NCBI GenBank assembly: GCA_002917075.1
Contig: NTMA01000120.1
Location: 49,208 to 113,207, forward strand
Length of the DNA stretch: 64,000 nt
Direction: 5' to 3'
DNA from: Hawksworthiomyces lignivorus
Taxonomy: Eukaryota; Ascomycota; Sordariomycetes; Ophiostomatales; Ophiostomataceae
The notes below the pieces were generated by a model. It worked only from the letters and a program-made list of their open reading frames with translations. It was not told where the DNA came from and did not search any database. Positions 20,585 through 30,669 of the stretch are shown here, one piece after another (position 1 is the first letter of the stretch; every line of letters starts with the position of its first letter). A program made the translations under genes and the position numbers.

Positions 20585-23265
20585 CGTTGTATTTGAAGAG
20601 TCGAGGAGGGGATAGTAAGGTCTGATATTAGCATATTAGTGTAGCTCTCAGGTGTAGCTTTGGCCCAGTTTATCTGTCTCTTGTCGCATGTCAGGTTCGT
20701 CGAGAAAAGGAGAGGACGCCAGTTGACAAATCGTAACTTGATGTGTCGCAGGCATAAATAAAAAGAAAAAATAGAAAACCAAGCAAAAGAAAAGAAGAAA
20801 AAAAAGAACGAAATAAAGCGACCTTGAAATTGATGCGTTGTGAAAATAGCTACTTCATACGAATGTACGTTGTGGGCTGCTTTTATACAGAAGCAAAATA
20901 CGACAAAGCAGTATGGTTCGATTACGAATCCGAACCCGAAGTTAGCCCACCCCTTAGCGCCTATTGCTACCTTTCGTATATCCTCCACCATAGGCTGCTT
21001 CTTTGCGGTGATATCCTTGGAGTGAAAACTACTTCAACCATTATTCACGATGCGTGTATCTGGTGGTAGTATTGGCAAGGCGGAGATTAGGAGTTTAGCC
21101 CACCTCGCTCTCAATACAAAAACTTATTCAGGGGATCTAATCCTCTCTTCCTTAAGTAGGTGGTTCGTAACCACTTATCTAATTCGCGGCCTTGTATTTT
21201 TGATTTCTGAATAACCTTGATGAAGAATGGATATGAGGCAAGGTCTTTCTCTAACAAAACCGATCTGATAAGCCTGTATAGGTTACCTAATCTCTGTATA
21301 GCTAGTAACAAACAATAGATCATCCCAAAAGCTTATTCTTTATGCTCAGAATATAAAATCAGGTCATCTTCCTCACCAATGGTGTTCGTGGGCTTTATAA
21401 ATCACTTTAGCTTACTGGTTAAGTGTATATCCATCGATGAGCTCCAAATCGCCGATAGCCCAATGTAGGCACGGGACGAGATGTTTGATCTTTGGGAAAA
21501 GAGTGACGGAAAATGAGTGTGTAGGCTTTGACAGTCAACGTTTGCCTTTAGCAGCGGAATCAGAGAAACCCTTTCAATGCTTGGTATTCTCGTCCTCTTG
21601 GCACGAGACAAACTCAATAGACCAATTCTAAATGTTTTGACGGAAGACCAGTGACAACTCGAAGTACAACACTTGCATGCAACAACTATGGCAAAGCTAC
21701 AATTTCTATTTTCGAGGACAATAATAGAACTTACACATCAAATTTGGGCCGATGTTGCTGTATATCTACAAACAAAAGCTTATAAAAAATTATGCGCAAA
21801 CCAGGTATAGACGCATTTCACGTTTTTGACGTTTATAGAAAACACGAGGCTAATACGCAGGCACATAGAAAATCCGAGCAGAAGGTTTTGCTTTCATTAG
21901 TATTTCGGCTTGGTCCTGATTTTCTTTATCGGTGACCTCGTTATTATACTTTCCTTTGCTTTATGTCCAAGGCAGTCTTTGTCCAAAGTGCCAGGGATGT
22001 TGTTACTATGCAAAACTCGAATTGTCTGCCAGCCTCGCCTCCCAGCTACTGAGACTGGTCCACGGGAGTTCTAGAATGTGCACTTCTTCGCCCGTGAGGA
22101 AATCAATACCGTTGACCCGGACGGGAGATGTCCTTGCTTTCATGGGCATTGTCAACCCAAAGCATCCCATATTACGAGAATATGAGACACTGGTTAATCA
22201 TAACGAGCAAACAGATCGGCGAAGCGACGAAGACCATGACGCTGAGTATCTATGATCACGAGGACATGATTCACGACCTCGAGAAGCTATAAGTTGATGG
22301 CGAAAAAGCCGCTGGTGCCAGACTCAAAAAAATAATAAATGAAATAAAAATGAACATGGAAATCAGGCTAGAAGGAAGCGGAAGAAAGTCTATATCAGAC
22401 AGAAGAGCAGCGGAGTTTGGTTTGATGCTCACCGCACTACTCTTCGTGTTGAAGCAGAGTCTGATAGTGTGAATCACCACTGACCGCAAATGGAAACGAA
22501 AGAACATGACCGCACGACACAGGCGACATGCATCGGTTCTTAGTTCCAAAAGCAAACCATAACTGCCAAAAATGCCCTTATTTTCCAACCTAGATTATTA
22601 TAGATCGCCGCTGCATTATCCCCGCTGCCTCTTGATGGGTGAATGTAATGCACAACGCGTTGTCATATTCAATACTAGACATGATCTATTCAAGACAAAT
22701 ATTTTTTGGTTTGTAAGGCTAGGAATTTATTTTCGCGATGATCGAAGGAATGGACTCGCGATAATGTAAACAGAAAACGGAAAGGATATCACGTAACGTA
22801 ATCAAGGAAGCTGAAAACAAGTTCGTCAAACGTAACTGGCTACTGAAATTTGTATGCCACCTTCACGGATTGGTCCGCTTACCAGTATGGCGTAGCAACC
22901 TGATTCAGCCTCAGCCCTCAGGTGGACTTGACCCCAGCCCCCTCTTCAAATCAAAGCTCTTCATTTGCTTGCCACATATTTCCACCTGTTCTTGCAATTT
23001 ACCTCTAGATGAGGCAGCGATAACAAGATTAATCTATACCGAATTTCATTGATCACTATCGCAGCCTTGTGGGTACAGATGAGGGCTCCCACCAGCGAAA
23101 CATCGCCTACTCATATCTCCAAAAACACCAACCGGCTCCGCGTCTTCGCATCAGTCAGCCTTGCCGCTTTGTACTCTGTACATTTCATGAAACCCTGTCC
23201 GCCAAACCAAGATTTATAGCTGTCAATCAATCTCTCAAGGTGTTCCTGAAAGCTACGTGATCAAG
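20585..23265. other. 2.7-kb gene-poor region upstream of NLR
   Basis: AT-rich and full of stops. No intact gene is supported. Around 21100-21620 (minus) two 70-codon frames look non-random but match nothing I know. At 22128-22472 (plus) one frame with a single internal stop encodes a helical product (separate entry). The last 200 bases form the NLR promoter. Confidence 0.5.
22128..22472 (+). pseudogene. Helical ORF relic with one internal stop
   Basis: From ATG 22128 the frame encodes 54 residues ending ..HDLEKL, then TAA, then continues for 59 codons with an amphipathic, charged helical sequence (GEKAAGARLKKIINEI..) and a hydrophobic end (FGLMLTALLFVL). A single stop between two protein-like halves suggests a decayed gene about 0.8 kb upstream of the NLR. 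No family recognised; it could be chance. Confidence 0.25.
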
Positions 23266-26200
23266 ATGGAAGAACACGTCGAAGAGCTTTCCAGAGCGGA
23301 GCGGTCTGAACCTGACTTAGGCTTTAAAAACTCCGAGACGCACATCAACCAGAATGTCGCCTATGGAGCGACAGGGAAACAAGCAATCAGCACTAGAGGG
23401 CACATGGAAAACATCTTTGGTAATCAATTTAATTCTGGCGGCGGTACTATAAATATCGGTAGGGAATTCACTGATCATTAACAGCATACATCAACGACTG
23501 TAAGCTAACTTCCTTGGCTTCAAAGGTTCACACCAGGGGGATTATGAGGCAAGGAGAAGGGCGATCTTGAAGTCCCTTCATACGTCACCGTACCAAGATA
23601 GAAAAGACAGAAACCCTGATCGAGTCCCCGGAACCTGCGAATGGTTCGTAGGTCATGGCCACTTTCAGCAATGGCATGAAAGCAAATCATCAAGCATGCT
23701 CTGGGTATCTGCTGATCCTGGGTGTGGAAAATCCGTCTTGGCAAAACATTTGGTGGACACTGAGCTTAAGACTACAGCATCTCGAACGAGGTGCTATTTC
23801 TTCTTCAAGGACGACTTTGAGGACCAGAGGAGTGCTAAAGATGCCATTAGCTGCATATTACATCAGCTCTTTACACAAAAACCGAATCTTCTCTCTCCCA
23901 AGGCTGTCGAACGATTTGAAGTGGGCGGGGGACATCTTGCCGGTTCATTTGGCGATCTCTGGGATATTTTAGTTATGGCTGCGCAGGACGAGAACGCCAA
24001 TGAAATCGTCTGTATCCTTGATGCACTCGATGAATGTGAAGATCAAGGACGGGCAGAGCTTACCCAGGCTCTGTGCAAATTCTACGGTACAAAGCGTGCC
24101 TTTAATCTTAAGTTTCTCCTGACCTGCCGGCCCTATCTTGGTATCAAGCAAGGCTTACAGCCCATCAATGTTCCGGGGCTACCAGTCATCCATCTGAGCG
24201 GGGAAAGTGAAGTAGAGATGGAGAAGATCGCCAGAGAGATAGATCTCTTCATAAAAACACAGGTCCAGAGCATCGGAGAGGCTCTGAATCTCAGCTCAGA
24301 CGAGGAAAATTATTTGTTACAAGAACTTCTGCGGATCCCAAACCGAACGTATCTGTGGGTCCATCTGACTCTGAAATTGATCCGCCAAGATGTCGATATC
24401 GATAAAACTGGCATACGAAAGGCCACATCACATTTACCGCGCACTGTGGAGCAGGCCTATGAAAAAATTTTGGCGAAGAGCAGCAATTTGGAAAAGGCCA
24501 AGAAACTATTGCATATTGTCATAGCTGCGGAAAGACCTCTTAGTTTGTCAGAGATGAGCTTGGCGCTGGCCATCCAGAAAAGCCATCGCTCATACAATGA
24601 TTTCAGCTTGAAGTCGGAGGACCGTTTCCGTGATTATGTGAGAGAACTCTGTGGATTCTTTGTGGCTATTGTTGACTCCAGGATATACCTTCTGCACCAA
24701 ACAGCCAGAGAATTTTTAGTTCAGGTCGACAGTTCGGATGGGCGGGAGTCTAGAAGCAACCAATTCATATGGAAATCGTCACTACGTGTACAAGAATCCC
24801 ATCTGATTCTTACACAGATCTGCATGTGGCACCTTCTCTTCACGGAATTCGAGACTCATCCACTAAAGCAGGACGAAAATATATCACAATACCTACATGA
24901 CCATATTTTTCTTGATTACTCGGCCAAAAACTGGGCTACTCACTTCCGAATGTCATGTATACGAGACGCTGCATCTATAACATTAGCAGCGACGATATGC
25001 AATGCGAGCTCAAACCACTGCCAGACTTGGCTTAGGATCTACTGGGAGAGCACACACGGTGACATGCCTAGTGTCCTCACGAACGTTATAATTGCATCCT
25101 ACTTCGGACTTGAGCTGTTGGTGGAACATCTCCTCAAAGGAAGGGGCATTAATGTAAACGCCCGAGACAGTACAGGTCGTTCAGCGCTCTCTTGGGCTTC
25201 AGAGAACGGATTTGACAGTGTCGTAAAGCTGCTGCTTAAGGGTCCCAGGATTCACTTTAGAGACGTTATCAAACCTATGTTCTGGAGGGGTGCAGAGGTC
25301 GATGCGGAAGACGACTATGGTCGAACGCCACTCTCTTATGCTGCTTGGAATGGCCATGCGACTACTGTCAAGTTGCTAGTCAAGGCAGGGGCCCGCGCCG
25401 ACTTCCAAGATATGATTGGTGGGACGCCAATATCCTACGCTCTCTGTACCGGACACAAAGATGTAGCCAGACAACTGCAGAAGGGAACAGATGTTGGCTC
25501 AGTTAATAAAATCACTCGGAAGCTCTTGCTTTCCGCTGCCCAGATGGGCTATGATGCTATCGTAGAACGGCTGCTCGACGAAGGCGCCACCACCGAAGAC
25601 ACAGACGACAGTGGCCGAACACTGCTGTCTTGGGCTGCCGAGTACTTGAACAGCACTACTGTACAGCTATTGCTGGATAAGGGTGCAGCCGCAGAGGCGG
25701 CGGACTACAGTGGGCGAACCCCGCTCTCACGGGTTATTAGACATACCCTGACGATGACATGGGACCTGAGGCCATATCGGATACCATTAGACATCCAGGT
25801 ACGGCTGAAGAGGAAAGTTATCAACACATTGATTGACAACGGCGCCATCGTCGACAGCTCCGACAAAGATGGATTGACGCCGTTGGCATGGGCTTCACAG
25901 ATCGGGGACTTGGTCGCCATGCGGTCATTGCTTGAAAGGAGAGCAGATATCGACGCGGCTGATAAGAGTGGTCGTACGCCACTTTCATGGGCCGCCGGGA
26001 ACGGAGAGACAGGTGCCGTGAGGCTATTGCTTGAAAGAGGCGCTGCCGTTGACAAAACCGATGTAAATAACCAAACACCATTATCATGGGCAGTGAAACG
26101 TGGCCAGGGCCTGTTATTTACAGATTTCGAGGATGTCGTACTTCCACTGCTCGAGTACGGCGCTTCTACTGAGGTGCGTGATATTGGTGGCCAGACGCCG

Positions 26201-26569
26201 CTGTCGCTAGCAACCACGAGCAATAACACAATTGCCTTAGGGGTGCTGCTCAGCAAAGGCGCCGCTATTGACGTGCGTGATAAATCTGGCCGGACACCAC
26301 TGTTAAACGCCGTCGTGCACGGGGATGGTGCTTGCGCACAGCTACTGCTTGATCATGGCGCTGGTACTGAGATTCCCGACGATAATGGTCGAACACCACT
26401 ATGGCTGGCTGCTTATTTCGGCAAGGAAACGATCGTGCGGTCTTTGCTTGACAAAGGTGCTGCTGTCAATACACGCGACATCTTTGGGCGGACGCCACTG
26501 TTCGGCGCCACTAAGTTCAACGACAAAGCTATAATAGAACTACTGCAAGAGAGAGGCGCTATCTATTAA
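23266..26569 (+). CDS. NACHT-ankyrin NLR (STAND) protein
   Basis: Exons 23266-23458 and 23526-26569 encode 1078 aa. Residues 1-66 are a short leader with a Gly/Asn-rich segment (MENIFGNQFNSGGGTINIG) that resembles the amyloid-forming or linker motifs found before NACHT domains in fungal NLRs. The NACHT domain follows: CEWF, Walker A DPGCGKS near residue 130, Walker B CILDALDEC near 230, then a winged-helix-like region with LHQTAREFLV near 460. Residues about 576-1078 form roughly 13 ankyrin repeats with the core GRTPLSWAA..G....VRLLLE.GA, many nearly identical. Such proteins act in the cytoplasm as non-self sensors that trigger regulated cell death (heterokaryon incompatibility-like). No HET, lipase or purine phosphorylase effector domain is fused, so an effector partner in trans is expected. 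The intron splices Gly65 (G|GT). Confidence 0.9.
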
Positions 26570-27214
26570 TTGTGGCGAAGCATGGCTAGACGCCACTGTT
26601 GTTACTCTGGATGGGGCTGGAAGATGTGAACGAATACAACTACCGTGGTGCAGTGTAGATGTGTAGAGGCTAGTCGTATGGTTGCTGCAAGGCAAAGGCA
26701 CTATCGCTGAATCGTCAGGAAACTTGATAAGACCTAGATGGTGCCCGCTAAGGCTGGCATTAATGTGACTAAAACTTTGGTGATGGACGCGGTAGAGTAA
26801 AATGATATAGGAAACAGAAGTATGAGAGAATATCATTCAAGTACGTCGTTGAAACTGAGGCAGAGTAGCTTAAGAGCATATTTTACGAGACGTGCTTTGT
26901 GTAGACGCTTAGATAGATATCGAAGCGTCCACAGTGGCCCACACCCATTCAACATCATACCTAGAATAGTAACAATACATAGCTCCTCGATCCATCCAAA
27001 GCAGGGAGAAGGAAGGGGGCTTCATTGCCGAGCGTGATAGACATTTCACATTGAAGAAGTTGGTGCTGCTTTTTATTGATGCCCGTGAAAATGGCGCATG
27101 CGAACTTTATCGTACACCTGGCACATCCATGACCATCGCCATCGATGCTGGCGCAAAAGCCAACAGCAGTCCGCGTGGCATACATCGCAGCACATGTCTT
27201 GCCAAAAGTGCTGC
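26570..27214. other. Intergenic, convergent 3' ends
   Basis: 645 bp between the NLR (+) and GRC3 (-) stops. Only short frames; no RNA gene or repeat recognised. Confidence 0.6.
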
Positions 27215-29962
27215 CTACTCGCCGCTCGCATTCCGGCCAAGGTCTCGCCGCACCCTCCACACGCGCGACCCGACCACCCGCTTCTGGCTGCCCTGCAGCA
27301 TTTCTACCCAAGGGATCCCCCCCGCCGGCTGGCCAGGCTGCTGCCCGTCGTCTGGGGGCGAAGCAGACGCGCCTCCTACAGCCTCGTCCGTGTCTTCGTC
27401 CATCGCGTCCGCATCGTCCCCAACTTCCTCGTCGTCCTGCTCGTCTTCTCTCTCCCCGTCGCTGCGGTCGTTCCCGGCCTTGCGAAAGTACAGGTCCTCG
27501 GTGTAGGCCCACGTGGGTGGGTCCAACTTGCCCGAGACGAGCACGAGGCCCACGCCATCCTGCCGCAGGTCCTCCTCCAGCGCATCGGCGGCGGCCGCCG
27601 GCGTTAGCAGGTGGAGCTCCTTGCGCTCGGCGTCGATGCCGCGGATCAGAGCTAGGCCCAGCGCGTGGGAGTGGCGCGGGTCCAGGGTGCTCCCGTTTGT
27701 GTTCTGCAGGAGCGGGATTCCCTCGGGGGAGCGGACCAGGGGAGGGAAGGCGTCGCGCTGCAGAGCCTCGCCGGCGACGGCAGCTCCGGCAGATCCAGAG
27801 ACATCTCCGCTCGCGTGACCGTCACTCTCGGCAGCGCTGCGCGGGCCGGGCGCGTCGACGACGCCGGAGCCCGCCTGCTCTCTCCGGAAGGCCGCCGCCT
27901 TCTCGACGGCAACGATGGCGACGAGCGTGCCGTTGATAGCGTCGGCAAGGAAGGCGGGCGAGGGCTGGTAGTCGTAGCACACGACGCCGAGGATGCCGCT
28001 CTCGCTGCCGGTAAAGGGCACCACCCACGGGCGCATTGCAGTCACGGGCGTCGCGTCCCACAGCAGGTGCGGGCCGGTCGTCTGCAGGGCGTCGGCGTCC
28101 AGGTGGAAGTAGGACGCGGCCTGTATGGCCCGCAGGTGAGCGGCCGTCCGCGCCGTGTACTCGCTCGGCTGAGAGGGCAGCTCTACCATGGGCACGTGTG
28201 GGTACGCCGACCGGAGGCCCTGCACTGTCTCTTCGGGCCCGTCCTGCGACATGTACAGCACACGCGAGGGTCGCATCCGCGCGAGCAGCTCCATCAGGAG
28301 GTCCAGGCCCGTGCCTTGCACCCATCCGGGCGTATTCACGACTAGCGCACACCGGTGCCGCAGGTCTCGGCAGTAGACCTCGTACAGGTCCAGTACGCAC
28401 TCGGTGTAATGTTCTGGGTCGGTCGCCGGCGACACGGATGCCAGGTTGTGCGAGCGTAGCAGCCGGTTGCCGCTGATGCCGCTGCTGCCGTAGCCGGCAA
28501 CGTAAGGGTGGCAAAACGGCGGCGACAAGTTGAGTTCCGTGACGTGCACCAGAGAGACGGAACCGGGCGGTCCGTACTCGGGTTGACCTGGATCAATGTC
28601 AAGCACGGCTACGCTGGGAAACGAGCGGCCTTTTGCCTGCTGCTTTCCTCTCGGCGCAGTAGCGTCTGTGAGAAGTCGATTGGTCAACAGGCGAGAAAAG
28701 GTGGACTTCCCAGAGGCTTTTGGTCCGCAGACGAAGAGCACTTGGTGACCGGACTTTGGACCACCCCTTTTGGTGGATGTGAACTCTGACATGAATTTGT
28801 TCCATTCAGGAGGAGAGACCAAGTCTTGAGACCGTGCCGGACTGTCCTCTGATGTATAAATCTGGATGCGTGTCAGAATAAATAGAGGCAATTGGCGCAA
28901 ATAGCATAGGGAACGAAAAATAGAATCACGGCATGTGAGCCTGGCTTACAATTTGGAATGTCTCCGTGGACTCTTGGCTCTTGGTCGCATCTGCTGGCTG
29001 GTCATTCCAGAGTCGCGTAAAGAGAGGTGACAGCTTTCCTAGCTTTTGAAGTGTGGGTGCAGCTGGGTGAGGAGAGAGCAAAATGGTTGCATCTTCCAGA
29101 CAGCGGCAAACTGGAAGAGAATAGCACTGCGGTGCATGAACCCACTGCGTCTTGGCTGACGCTCGCAGGGTTGCGCCGGCTAGTGTAACCTGTCCTTCTT
29201 TAATAGTAATGCCGTAGCTTCCCAAGATGACGAGACGCTAAAAGAAAGCATTAGAGAGGAAAATTCTAACATATGTGGTGGGAGAGTCCATGTGGCTGCC
29301 ATACATCGCCTTCTACAAGCTTCAGGCGCATGCTCCCATCCGCCTTCCGCTGCAAGGTCTGCTCAGTCGGCCGAAATGAAGACCGCAAAACGACAGGCTG
29401 TCGTTTTGGGGTCGACGAAGAGGACTCAGGTCCCGTCATTCTTTAAAAGCGTTAGAGTCAAACCATAGGCAAAGCCAGAAGAAGTGCGGGCAAAGGGAAC
29501 GCTCGCAGGCTAGCTCACCTCTTGGACGGCAGCTCCGATGTCACCTCCGGCTTCTGGTCTATTGGAGCCTTTGGCGGCGGTTCAACATCTTCACTAGCTT
29601 CTGCGTTCTCTTGCAACCGTTTTTTGGCTCGTGTCCGCGCCGGCCGAGAGGCCTGCTCCGGAGGAGGTGCGTCATCTTCTTGATGAGCTCCATTGGACTG
29701 GCTCTGTTCAGCAGCCGCTGGCTCACTCACGCTCGGTTCTAGGACAGCTGGCTCTTTCTGCTGAAGCAGCCTCTTCCGCAAAGCAAATGCACTCATAGCT
29801 GTCACATCTGCGACTAGCTGTCAGTAAACCACTATCTTTCGCTACTTTGGTTCTGCTGGCTCAAATTCGGTCCGCTTCTGTTTGCCTGAACTACCAGCAC
29901 TTACTCTGGGTTCGCGGCGGTGGTGGTGCCGCCTCAAGCTTTCTCTTTTTCCGCGTCTCCAT
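27215..29962 (-). CDS. GRC3: Polynucleotide 5'-hydroxyl kinase Grc3
   Basis: Five exons: 29962-29905, 29798-29519, 29440-29305, 29237-28950, 28861-27215 (802 aa). The N-terminus is basic (METRKKRKLE), followed by the conserved SAFALRKRL segment. The kinase core has a P-loop GPKASGKST and the Clp1/Grc3 hallmark LDIDPGQPEYGPPG (Walker B region). The C-terminal part has an acidic insert (about residues 725-760, DDEEVGDDADAMDED). Grc3 phosphorylates the 5'-OH left by Las1 cleavage of ITS2 in pre-rRNA, allowing trimming to mature 25S, and also aids Pol I termination; it works in the nucleolus. Every intron restores the expected family sequence (e.g. SSFRPTEQTLQRKADGSMRL in exon 3). It is divergent from a Pol I subunit gene. 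Length is within the range of filamentous-fungal orthologues. Confidence 0.93.
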
Positions 29963-30669
29963 TATGAGACAAGATCTGCCAGCAACAGATTGTGAGAGGC
30001 GTGCTGATGTGCAAGTGAGAGCAATGTGAAGGTCGTCTGCAGGCGGAGTTTCAAGAGTCTGAGGTGCATTTTTATGACTTTGAAAGTTTGCAGCGCGACA
30101 TTACGCACTGTGCTCTCTGCCAAATTCGCTGCATTTAACTCCGTCCCAGGTCATTTAGAAGTCTCAACTCAATTCCACCTATCCTGCTCAAACAACACCA
30201 AAAGCATACGCAGAAATCAAAATATATTCTCAAAAACTTGTCTACTCTATTGCCACAAATTGCCGTCTCATCCGCAACAGCTTTAATATACCCAACCCAT
30301 CAGCAGTTGCGTCTTCTCCTCGTCAATCGTCGACCTTCGCACAGTGCGAAAACGTTATTTTCCTTACCAATTCAAAATTTTGGCGGTGAAGACTTTCTGC
30401 CGTCCTTATCGCAGATACAACCAGGCCATCAGCCAATCAGATTATGCCGTGAAGCTGGTAAAGTGAATTTCTTTTTACTTCGACTGAACTTTTTCTTCGT
30501 TTTAGCACCCAAAATTTGCTCTCTGCCTCTCGAACTCTGCTCAAGTCTCCCCATATCTACCAAACTCTACATTCTTACATTTTATATCAATCCGGCTGGG
30601 GATTCTTCAGATCATTCTTCGCTTATCTCACGTACAAAACACGCATCAGCGGTACACAGTGTCCCTACA
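29963..30669. promoter_or_regulatory. Bidirectional promoter GRC3 / RPA34
   Basis: 707 bp between two divergently transcribed ribosome-production genes; no other gene seen. It includes an AAAATTTT element (separate entry) and pyrimidine-rich leader sequence before the RPA34 ATG. Confidence 0.55.
30374..30381. promoter_or_regulatory. RRPE-like AAAATTTT element
   Basis: The palindromic core AAAATTTT, inside TTCAAAATTTTGG, matches the core of the rRNA-processing element (RRPE) that marks ribosome-biogenesis promoters in ascomycetes. Position between GRC3 and RPA34 fits, but an 8-mer in AT-rich DNA can be chance. Confidence 0.35.

Noticed and set aside
20910..20935. GGTTCGATTACGAATCC string resembling a Pol III B box
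   Set aside because: No A box or cloverleaf could be folded around it on either strand.
21111..21617. Two 70-codon minus-strand frames that looked like a transposon relic
   Set aside because: No transposase motif (DDE/DDD, reverse transcriptase YxDD), terminal repeats or target-site duplication could be found; left as unclassified spacer.
25130..26569. Regularly spaced repeats that could suggest a CRISPR-like array
   Set aside because: The about 99-nt periodicity codes for 33-residue ankyrin units in one open frame of a eukaryotic NLR.
27145..28345. Long plus-strand frames over GRC3
   Set aside because: Arg/Ala/Gly-rich shadows of the GC-rich GRC3 exon 5; no start context or domain.
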